Assembly: GCF_040784915.1 (NCBI RefSeq)
Contig: NZ_CP160797.1
Span: 1,131,001 to 1,195,000 of the forward strand
Origin: Bacillus vallismortis
Lineage (GTDB): Bacteria; Bacillota; Bacilli; Bacillales; Bacillaceae
Direction: 5' to 3'
DNA: 64,000 nucleotides
This document shows, one piece after another, positions 57,701 to 64,000 of the stretch (positions are counted from its first letter, which is position 1; every line of letters begins with the position of its first letter). Made by a program: the position numbers and the translations under genes. The notes under the pieces are model-generated. The model was not told where the DNA came from, made no database searches, and saw only the letters and a list, made by a program, of their open reading frames with translations.

Positions 57701-58228
57701 CATTCAGCCGACTGGCTCGGAATGAGAGCGACGCCGGCCGGAGTGCTGTATTTCCATATTCATGACCCGATGATTCAATCTAATCTCCCGCTTGGGCTTG
57801 ACGAGATTGAACAGGAGATCTTTAAGAAATTTAAAATGAAGGGCCTGCTCCTCGGCGATCAGGAAGCGGTTCGCCTCATGGATACGACCCTTCAAGAGGG
57901 ACGGTCAAATATCATTAACGCCGGCTTGAAGAAAGACGGCTCTCTCAGGTCGGATTCAGCGGCAGTCGGCGAAAAGGAATTTGAGCTGTTGACGAAGCAT
58001 GTGCGCCGCACCTTCCAAGAAGCAGGCGAACAAATCACCGACGGACGTGTATCGATTGAGCCGTATAAAATGAAGAACAAGACGCCGTGCACATACTGTT
58101 CGTTCAAATCAGTATGCCAATTTGATGAATCATTAGAAGAAAACGAGTATCGACCATTAAAGGCTGAAAAGGACAAGACGATACTTGAGTGGATAAAAAA
58201 GGAGGCGGATGGCAATGAACATTCCTAA
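54728..58228 (+). CDS. addB: AddB, helicase-nuclease subunit B
   Basis: A 1166-residue subunit of the AddAB (RecBCD-like) complex that resects double-strand breaks and recognises Chi. The N-terminal Walker A is [12 protein letters not shown] (about 6-17). The C-terminal nuclease motif is [13 protein letters not shown] (about 957-969). Four cysteines of the 4Fe-4S staple are present: one in [12 protein letters not shown] (about 801) and three in [12 protein letters not shown] (about 1121-1130). The start is TTG 54728 after GAGAGGGG; the frame opens 159 bases earlier. Its 3' end overlaps the first bases of addA. Confidence 0.95.
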   Translation: MGAEFLVGRSGSGKTKLIIDSIQDELRRAPFGKPIIFLVPDQMTFLMEYELAKTPDMGGMIRAQVFSFSRLAWRVLQHTGGMSRPFLTSTGVQMLLRKLIEEHKQEFKVYQKASDKSGFTAQVERMLTEFKRYCLEPEDIRRMAESGTASEYRGERVLSEKLHDLSILYQQMEKSLSDQYLHSEDYLTLLSEHIPLAEDIKGAHIYVDGFYQFTPQEFRVLEQLMVHAEHITFSLTADKPSYEREPHELELFRMTGKAYYRLHQKAKELNLDITYKELNGTERHTQAPELAHLEAQYEARPSVPYGEKQEALTVMQAANRRAELEGIAREIHALVREKGYRYKDVAILARQTEDYKDMVKEVFADYEIPYFIDGKASMLNHPLIEFIRSSIDVLKGNWRYEAVFRCVKTELLFPLNEPKAKVREQVDQLENYCIAYGIKGDRWTKGDRFHYRRFVSLDDDFAQTDQEIEMENMLNDTRDWIVPPLFQLQKRMKKAKTVQERAEALYRYLEETDVPLKLDQERQRAEEDGRIIEAQQHQQAWDAVIQLLEEFVEMMGDDEISLDLFQQMMEAGAESLTFSLIPPALDQVFVGNMDLSRMYGTACTFVLGANDGVLPARPDENGVLSDDDREWLKTIGIELSSGGRERLLDEHFLIYMAFSSPSDRLYVSYPIADAEGKTLLPSIVIKRLEELFPQHKERLLTNEPEQVSDEEQLKYVVNKSVAQSFTASQLRLWTREYDISDVWWSTYNVLMSEPDRLQSKKLFSSLFFRNEVKQLDRGVSRQLYGERIQGSVSRMESFNACPFSHFASHGLHLKERQFFKLEAPDIGQLFHSSLKLISDRLREQKLDWRDLTKEQCELFSFDAVERLAPKLQKEILLSSNRHYYVKEKLQKIVTRVSGILSEHAKASGFVPIGLELGFGGKGPLPPLTFTLKNGCTMELVGRIDRVDKAESSKGLLLRIVDYKSSDKGLDLAEVYYGLALQMLTYLDLSITHSADWLGMRATPAGVLYFHIHDPMIQSNLPLGLDEIEQEIFKKFKMKGLLLGDQEAVRLMDTTLQEGRSNIINAGLKKDGSLRSDSAAVGEKEFELLTKHVRRTFQEAGEQITDGRVSIEPYKMKNKTPCTYCSFKSVCQFDESLEENEYRPLKAEKDKTILEWIKKEADGNEHS

Positions 58229-61200
58229 ACCGGCAGACAGCACATGGACAGATGACCAATGGAATGCCATTGTTTCAACCGGCCAGGATATTCTCGTGGC
58301 AGCGGCGGCGGGCTCCGGAAAAACCGCTGTGCTCGTTGAACGAATGATCCGGAAAATCACCGCGGAAGAAAACCCGATTGATGTAGACCGGCTTCTCGTT
58401 GTGACATTTACAAACGCCTCAGCGGCAGAGATGAAACACCGGATCGCGGATGCCTTGGAAAAAGAGCTTGTAAAACGCCCCGGATCACTGCATATCAGGC
58501 GCCAGCTGTCTCTTTTAAACCGGGCCAGCATTTCGACGCTTCATTCCTTTTGCCTGCAAGTGCTGAAGAAATATTACTACTTAATCGATCTTGATCCGGG
58601 CTTTCGGATGGCTGATCAGGCAGAAGGCGAGCTGCTTGGGGATGAGGTGCTGGACGAGCTGTTTGAAGACGAATACGCAAAGGGCGAGAAGGCGTTTTTT
58701 GAGCTTGTTGACCGCTACACGACAGACCGGCATGATCTGGATCTGCAATTTCTCGTCAAACAGGTGTACGAGTATTCCCGTTCCCACCCGAACCCGGAGG
58801 CATGGCTGGAGAGCTTTGTTCATTTGTATGATGTATCGGAAAAGAGCGCCATCGAAGAGCTTCCGTTTTATCAATATGTCAAAGAGGATATTGCCATGGT
58901 GCTTCACGGAGCGAAGGAAAAGCTCTTGCGCGCGCTTGAGCTGACAAAAGCGCCGGGCGGCCCCGCGCCGCGCGCTGACAATTTTCTTGATGATCTTGCG
59001 CAGATTGATGAACTGATTCAGCATCAGGGTGATTTCACTGAACTTTATAAACGGGTGCCCGCAGTCTCTTTTAAGCGCGCGAAAGCAGTAAAAGGGGACG
59101 AGTTTGATCCTGCGCTCCTTGAAGAAGCGACGGATTTGAGAAATAGCGCAAAAAAACTGCTTGAAAAGCTTAAAACCGATTACTTCACGAGAAGTCCTGA
59201 ACAGCATTTGAAAAGCTTGGCCGACATGAAGCCTGTCATTGAAACGCTTGTACAGCTTGTCATCAGCTACGGAAAACGATTCGAAGCCGCGAAGCAGGAA
59301 AAATCAATCATTGATTTCTCTGATTTGGAGCATTACTGTTTATCCATTTTGACAGCAGAGAATGAAACAGGTAAACGCGAGCCGAGCGAGGCAGCAAGAT
59401 TTTATCAGGAGCAGTTTCGCGAGGTGCTCGTTGACGAATACCAGGATACCAACCTCGTGCAGGAATCGATCCTGCAGCTCGTCACAAGCGGGCCGGAAGA
59501 GACAGGCAACCTGTTTATGGTAGGAGATGTCAAACAGTCGATTTATCGATTCAGGCTTGCTGAGCCGCTTCTTTTCCTCTCCAAATACAAACGATTTACA
59601 GAGAGCGGAGAAGGTACGGGACGGAAAATTGACTTGAATAAAAATTTCCGAAGCCGGACTGATATTTTAGACAGCACGAACTTTTTATTTAAACAGCTAA
59701 TGGGCGGCAAAATCGGTGAGGTTGATTATGACGAGCAGGCTGAGCTGAAGCTTGGTGCGGCGTATCCGGACAATGATGAGACGAAAACGGAGCTGCTGCT
59801 GATCGACAACACAGAAGAGACGGATGCAGGTGAGGAAGCAGAAGAGCTGGAAACCGTGCAGTTCGAAGCGAAAGCGATCGCCAAGGAAATTCGCAAGCTG
59901 ATTTCATCGCCATTTAAGGTGTATGACGGAAAAACGAAAACACACCGCAATATTCAATACCGCGATATCGTGATTTTGCTCCGTTCCATGCCGTGGGCGC
60001 CGCAAATCATGGAGGAGCTGAGAGCACAGGGCATACCGGTTTACGCCAATTTAACGTCAGGTTATTTTGAAGCGGTCGAAGTCGCCGTCGCGCTTTCTGT
60101 GCTGAAGGTGATCGATAACCCGTATCAGGATATACCGCTTGCCTCTGTGCTGCGTTCCCCGATTGTCGGGGCGGATGAAAACGAGCTGTCTTTGATCCGG
60201 CTTGAAAATACAAAAGCGCCGTACTATGAAGCGATGAAAGACTATTTGGCGGCGGGTGACCGTAACGACGAGCTTTATCAAAAGCTGCAAACATTCTACG
60301 GACATCTGCAAAAATGGCGTTCGTTTTCGAAAAACCACTCCGTATCCGAGCTGATTTGGGAAGTGTACCGCGACACGAAATACATGGATTATGTCGGCGG
60401 GATGCCGGGCGGAAAACAGCGCCAGGCCAATTTGCGTGTTCTCTATGACCGGGCGCGCCAATATGAATCGACGGCATTTCGCGGCCTGTTCCGTTTCCTG
60501 CGGTTTATCGAACGCATGCAGGAGCGGGGCGATGATCTTGGAACGGCGCGAGCGCTCAGCGAGCAGGAGGATGTTGTCCGCTTAATGACGATCCACAGCA
60601 GCAAAGGGCTCGAATTTCCAGTCGTGTTTGCGGCGGGTCTCGGCCGGAACTTCAACATGATGGACTTGAACAAATCGTACCTGCTGGACAAGGAGCTTGG
60701 ATTTGGCACGAAGTTTATCCATCCGCAAATGCGCATCAGCTACCCGACTCTTCCGCTCATCGCGATGAAGAAAAAAATGCGCAGAGAGCTGCTGTCAGAG
60801 GAATTGCGTGTTCTCTATGTCGCATTAACGAGGGCGAAAGAAAAATTGTTTCTGATTGGCTCGTGCAAGGATCATCAGAAACAGCTCGCAAAATGGCAGG
60901 CATCCGCGTCCCAACCTGACTGGCTTCTGCCCGAATTTGACCGCTATCAGGCGAAAACGTATTTAGATTTCATCGGGCCGGCTCTTGCCAGACACAGAGA
61001 TTTGGAGAATTCAGCTGAAAACGGTGCGGCAGCGCATGCTGATATATCAGGACACCCGGCTCGTTTTGCCGTTCGAATGATTCATTCCTATGATTTGCTT
61101 GATGATGATTTGGCAGAAAGAATGGAAGAAAAAAGCGATCGCCTAGAAGCGATCCGCAAAGGTGAACCAGTTCCCGGCTCGTTTGCATTTGATAAAAAAG

Positions 61201-61919
61201 CCCGCGAGCAGCTGAGCTGGACATACCCGCATCAAGAGGTCACACAAATTCGAACAAAGCAGTCGGTTTCTGAGATCAAGAGAAAAAGAGAGTACGAGGA
61301 TGAATACACCGGCAGGGCTCCCGTTAAACCGGCTGACGGAAGCATTCTGTACAGGCGCCCCGCTTTTATGATGAAACAGGGCCTGACAGCGGCGGAGAAA
61401 GGGACAGCCATGCATACAGTGATGCAGCATATCCCGCTGACACATGTGCCGACGATAGAAGAAGCGGAGCAGACGGTTCACAGGCTTTATGAAAAGGAGC
61501 TGCTCACTGAAGAACAAAAAGCCGCTATTGATATAGAAGAAATCGTGCGATTTTTCCATACGGAAATCGGCGGACAGCTGATCGGCGCTAAATGGAAGGA
61601 CCGGGAAGTGCCATTTAGTTTAGCGCTTCCGGCCAAAGAAATCTATCCTGATGCACAGGAGGCGGATGAGCCGCTTTTAGTGCAGGGAATCATCGACTGT
61701 CTCTATGAAACTGAAAACGGCTTATATCTCTTGGACTATAAATCAGACCGGATTGAGGGCAAATTCCAGCACGGCTTTGAAGGAGCGGCCCCGATCTTGA
61801 AGAAACGATATGAAACGCAAATTCAGCTGTACACGAAGGCGGTTGAGCAAATTGCGAAAACAAAGGTAAAAGGATGTGCGCTTTATTTCTTTGACGGAGG
61901 GCACATACTGACATTATAG
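58215..61919 (+). CDS. addA: AddA, helicase-nuclease subunit A
   Basis: A 1234-residue UvrD-type 3'-5' helicase with a C-terminal nuclease. Walker A is [12 protein letters not shown] (about 29-40), Walker B VDEYQDTN (about 404-411), motif [15 protein letters not shown], motif [19 protein letters not shown] and motif [14 protein letters not shown]. The RecB-like nuclease motif is [14 protein letters not shown] (about 1170-1183). With AddB it forms the end-resection machine. ATG 58215 is used, 9 bases after GGAGG, and it overlaps the addB end by 14 bases, so translation is coupled. Confidence 0.96.
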   Translation: MNIPKPADSTWTDDQWNAIVSTGQDILVAAAAGSGKTAVLVERMIRKITAEENPIDVDRLLVVTFTNASAAEMKHRIADALEKELVKRPGSLHIRRQLSLLNRASISTLHSFCLQVLKKYYYLIDLDPGFRMADQAEGELLGDEVLDELFEDEYAKGEKAFFELVDRYTTDRHDLDLQFLVKQVYEYSRSHPNPEAWLESFVHLYDVSEKSAIEELPFYQYVKEDIAMVLHGAKEKLLRALELTKAPGGPAPRADNFLDDLAQIDELIQHQGDFTELYKRVPAVSFKRAKAVKGDEFDPALLEEATDLRNSAKKLLEKLKTDYFTRSPEQHLKSLADMKPVIETLVQLVISYGKRFEAAKQEKSIIDFSDLEHYCLSILTAENETGKREPSEAARFYQEQFREVLVDEYQDTNLVQESILQLVTSGPEETGNLFMVGDVKQSIYRFRLAEPLLFLSKYKRFTESGEGTGRKIDLNKNFRSRTDILDSTNFLFKQLMGGKIGEVDYDEQAELKLGAAYPDNDETKTELLLIDNTEETDAGEEAEELETVQFEAKAIAKEIRKLISSPFKVYDGKTKTHRNIQYRDIVILLRSMPWAPQIMEELRAQGIPVYANLTSGYFEAVEVAVALSVLKVIDNPYQDIPLASVLRSPIVGADENELSLIRLENTKAPYYEAMKDYLAAGDRNDELYQKLQTFYGHLQKWRSFSKNHSVSELIWEVYRDTKYMDYVGGMPGGKQRQANLRVLYDRARQYESTAFRGLFRFLRFIERMQERGDDLGTARALSEQEDVVRLMTIHSSKGLEFPVVFAAGLGRNFNMMDLNKSYLLDKELGFGTKFIHPQMRISYPTLPLIAMKKKMRRELLSEELRVLYVALTRAKEKLFLIGSCKDHQKQLAKWQASASQPDWLLPEFDRYQAKTYLDFIGPALARHRDLENSAENGAAAHADISGHPARFAVRMIHSYDLLDDDLAERMEEKSDRLEAIRKGEPVPGSFAFDKKAREQLSWTYPHQEVTQIRTKQSVSEIKRKREYEDEYTGRAPVKPADGSILYRRPAFMMKQGLTAAEKGTAMHTVMQHIPLTHVPTIEEAEQTVHRLYEKELLTEEQKAAIDIEEIVRFFHTEIGGQLIGAKWKDREVPFSLALPAKEIYPDAQEADEPLLVQGIIDCLYETENGLYLLDYKSDRIEGKFQHGFEGAAPILKKRYETQIQLYTKAVEQIAKTKVKGCALYFFDGGHILTL

Positions 61920-61966
61920 CGAGATCCGTAAGCTCCGCGATTTCAGACGGAGCGGATCTCGTTTTC
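61920..61966 (+). terminator. Hairpin between addA and sbcD
   Basis: CGAGATCC pairs with GGATCTCG, with an inner GCTCCG/CGGAGC, followed by TTTTC, right after the addA stop. It may be a partial terminator, since sbcD follows only 28 bases later. Confidence 0.8.
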
Positions 61967-61993
61967 TATACAAAAAAGAGAGGTGAAAGGGAT

Positions 61994-63169
61994 TTGCGGA
62001 TTTTACATACGGCGGACTGGCATCTTGGAAAAACGCTTGAAGGAAGAAGCAGGCTGAGTGAACAGGCCGATGTGCTTGATGAATTGAATACGATTGTAAA
62101 AGAAGAGCAGGTCGATGCCATTGTCATGGCGGGGGACGCGTTTGACACCGTAAACCCGCCGGCTTTAGCCGAGCGGCTGTTTTATGAAAGCCTGTCTGCG
62201 CTCAGCGACAGGGGAAAGCGCCCGATCGCTGTCATTGCCGGAAACCACGATAATCCTGACCGTTTGTCCGCCGCTTCACCGCTGACACATGAAAACGGCA
62301 TTTATTTAATCGGTTATCCGACAACAGAACCGCTTCATATTGAAGTGCCTTCAGCCGGGGAGCTTTTGGCTGTCGGAGCACTGGCGTACCCATCTGAAGC
62401 GCGGTTAAATGAAGTGCTTTCCGATACATTTGATGAAAAGCTGATCCGTGATCATTATGATGTGAAAATCAGGCAGGCGTTTGAGCATATGACAAGCCGG
62501 TTCCGCAAAGACGCAGTGAAGATTGCCGCCAGCCATATTTATGTCGCAGGCGGAAACCAAACGGATTCAGAGCGGCCGATTGAAGTCGGCGGGGCTTATA
62601 CGGTGGCCGCTGAAAGCCTGCCGGCTGATGCCGCTTACGTTGCGCTCGGCCATTTGCATCGGCCGCAAACGATCAAACGGGCGCGTACGCTTGCGCGATA
62701 TTCAGGATCTCCGCTCGCCTACAGCTTTTCTGAAGCGGGCTACGCCAAATCAGTGACAATCGTGGACGCGAAGCCGGGGGAAGAGGCCTCTTGGCATGAG
62801 GTTTTATTATCAAGCGGCAAGCCCCTTGTGAAGTGGAAAGCGGCAAATGGCTTAAGCGAGGTGTACAGCTGGCTGGATGAAGGCAGGGATCAGAATGCCT
62901 GGATTGACCTTGAAATCCGTGTGGCGGACCAGTTATCACTTGAAGAAATCCACAGACTGCGGAAGGCGCACCCGGGCTTTATCCATATCAGGCCGGTTTT
63001 TGAAGAACAGAACAAAGACCGGGAACAGATCGAGGTTAAGCATGTGTCGATCGAAGACCGTTTTAAGAAATTTTATGAAAAACAAACTGGCGGCGCGGTG
63101 CCGGATGAAGAAATGGTGAAGCTGTTTTTAGAGCTTGCATCAGGCGTTGAAGAGGAGGATGCGAAATGA
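61994..63169 (+). CDS. sbcD: SbcD, Mre11-type nuclease subunit
   Basis: A 391-residue calcineurin-like phosphoesterase subunit of the SbcCD (Rad50-Mre11) complex, which opens hairpins and blocked DNA ends. The five phosphoesterase motifs are in order: LHTADWHLG (4-12), MAGDAFDT (about 49), IAGNHDNPDRL (about 81), ASHIYVAGG (about 177) and LGHLHRPQ (about 217). A C-terminal capping and SbcC-binding region follows. The start is TTG 61994 after GAGAGGTG. Its stop overlaps the sbcC start (ATGA). Confidence 0.95.
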   Translation: MRILHTADWHLGKTLEGRSRLSEQADVLDELNTIVKEEQVDAIVMAGDAFDTVNPPALAERLFYESLSALSDRGKRPIAVIAGNHDNPDRLSAASPLTHENGIYLIGYPTTEPLHIEVPSAGELLAVGALAYPSEARLNEVLSDTFDEKLIRDHYDVKIRQAFEHMTSRFRKDAVKIAASHIYVAGGNQTDSERPIEVGGAYTVAAESLPADAAYVALGHLHRPQTIKRARTLARYSGSPLAYSFSEAGYAKSVTIVDAKPGEEASWHEVLLSSGKPLVKWKAANGLSEVYSWLDEGRDQNAWIDLEIRVADQLSLEEIHRLRKAHPGFIHIRPVFEEQNKDREQIEVKHVSIEDRFKKFYEKQTGGAVPDEEMVKLFLELASGVEEEDAK

Positions 63170-64000
63170 AGCCGATCGTCTTAACTATAAAGGGGCTCCA
63201 CAGCTTTAGAGAAGAGCAGACGATAGATTTTGAAGGCCTTTCAGGCGCCGGTGTTTTCGGCATTTTCGGCCCGACAGGAAGCGGTAAATCCTCTATCCTC
63301 GATGCAATGACGCTTGCTTTATACGGAAAGGTGGAGCGGGCCGCAAACAATACGCACGGAATTTTAAACCATGCGGAAGATACGCTGTCTGTTTCCTTTA
63401 CCTTTGCGCTTCAGACGAATCATCAAATCTCTTACAAAGTCGAGCGTGTGTTTAAGAGAACGGATGAAATGAAGGTGAAAACGGCACTTTGCCGCTTCAT
63501 CGAAATCAAAGACGAGCACACGGTGCTGGCTGATAAAGCCAGCGAAGTGAATAAAAGAGTCGAGGAGCTCTTGGGGCTGACGATCGACGACTTTACAAGA
63601 GCGGTGGTGCTGCCGCAAGGGAAATTTGCCGAATTTCTGTCTTTAAAAGGGGCGGAGCGCAGACATATGCTTCAGCGTTTATTTCATTTGGAGCAGTATG
63701 GAGACCGGCTCGTGAAAAAGCTGAGACGGCAAGCGCAGGAAGCCAATGCGAGAAAAAATGAAATGCTTGCTGAACAGTCCGGTCTAGGTGAGGCGAGCTC
63801 AGAAGCGGTTGAGCAGGCGGAAAAGGCTCTCGAACAAGCCGAAGCTCATCTGGAAGCAATGAGGAAGAATCGTGATCAGGCAAAAGAGCGGTTTACGGAG
63901 CACCAGGAGATTTGGAATGTTCAAAAGGAACAATCGGCTTATGAAGAAGAGAAAAAACGTCTCGAAGAGGAACAGCCGCACGTAGATAGCATGCAAAAAC
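63166..64000 (+). CDS. sbcC: SbcC, Rad50-type ATPase subunit, N-terminal part
   Basis: The first 278 residues of a protein usually above 1100, cut by the window end. Walker A GPTGSGKS is at residues 35-42, and the Q-loop region is DDFTRAVVLPQGKFAEFLSLKGAERRHML (about 143-171). From about 180 on the sequence becomes a charged coiled coil (EQAEKALEQAEAHLEAMRKNRDQ), the start of the long zinc-hook arm. It partners with SbcD, and the ATGA overlap implies coupled translation. Confidence 0.95.
   Translation, partial: MKPIVLTIKGLHSFREEQTIDFEGLSGAGVFGIFGPTGSGKSSILDAMTLALYGKVERAANNTHGILNHAEDTLSVSFTFALQTNHQISYKVERVFKRTDEMKVKTALCRFIEIKDEHTVLADKASEVNKRVEELLGLTIDDFTRAVVLPQGKFAEFLSLKGAERRHMLQRLFHLEQYGDRLVKKLRRQAQEANARKNEMLAEQSGLGEASSEAVEQAEKALEQAEAHLEAMRKNRDQAKERFTEHQEIWNVQKEQSAYEEEKKRLEEEQPHVDSMQK

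Overview
The window is chromosomal DNA of a member of the Bacillus subtilis species group. I infer this from protein content and gene order, which match from memory the yhfA-comK-addAB-sbcC segment of the B. subtilis chromosome: hem genes, comK, subtilisin (aprE), sipV, the ntd operon and addBA follow one another in the known order. Several proteins (HemH, subtilisin, ComK, NtdA) differ from my memory of strain 168 at scattered residues, so a close relative or divergent strain is likelier than 168 itself. No tRNA, rRNA, CRISPR array, complete insertion sequence or prophage was seen.

Layout. 1-1056 (minus): start of a transporter (yhfA), a Cys-rich protein (yhgB) and the heme monooxygenase hmoB. 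1178-6936 (plus): pbpF, then the heme operon hemE-hemH-hemY. 7082-10055: TetR regulator yhgD and the membrane protein yhgE, sharing an operator-like motif. 10097-15575: fabHB (minus, FapR box), yhfC, a tiny Cys/His-rich gene (minus), yhfE-yhfF, gltT and yhfH (minus). 15733-21704: yhfI, lplJ, yhfK, lcfB (FadR box), yhfM (minus), yhfN. 21743-26687: aprE (minus), yhfO, yhfP, yhfQ (Fur box), yhfR (minus). 26758-32957 (minus): the BirA-box operon bioYB-yhfT-yhfS, hemAT and yhfW. 33069-38778: yhxC, yhzC, comK, yhxD, yhjA, yhjB, yhjC, yhjD. 38929-42342 (plus): yhjE, sipV, yhjG, yhjH.

42343-49584 is an AT-rich island. It holds the kanosamine/neotrehalosadiamine genes ntdA-ntdB-ntdC with glcP (minus) and the divergent LacI-type regulator ntdR (plus). 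Broken reading frames lie on both sides, and a 19-bp-stem hairpin marks the left edge. It looks horizontally acquired.

49585-64000 returns to normal composition: yhjN, yhjO, divergent yhjP, an apparent yhjQ remnant, yhjR, then the recombination/repair genes addB-addA-sbcD-sbcC (sbcC cut by the window end).

How the genes work together: HemEHY make heme and HmoB degrades it. FabHB, LcfB and their FapR and FadR boxes connect fatty-acid synthesis and use. BioYB imports biotin under a BirA box shared with an acyl-CoA ligase and a thiolase-like protein. NtdC-NtdA-NtdB convert glucose-6-phosphate to kanosamine while GlcP imports glucose. AddAB and SbcCD process DNA ends. Most convergent genes share clean bidirectional terminators. 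Many starts are TTG or GTG and were chosen by ribosome-binding site. Symbols come from recognition of sequence and order, not from a database search.
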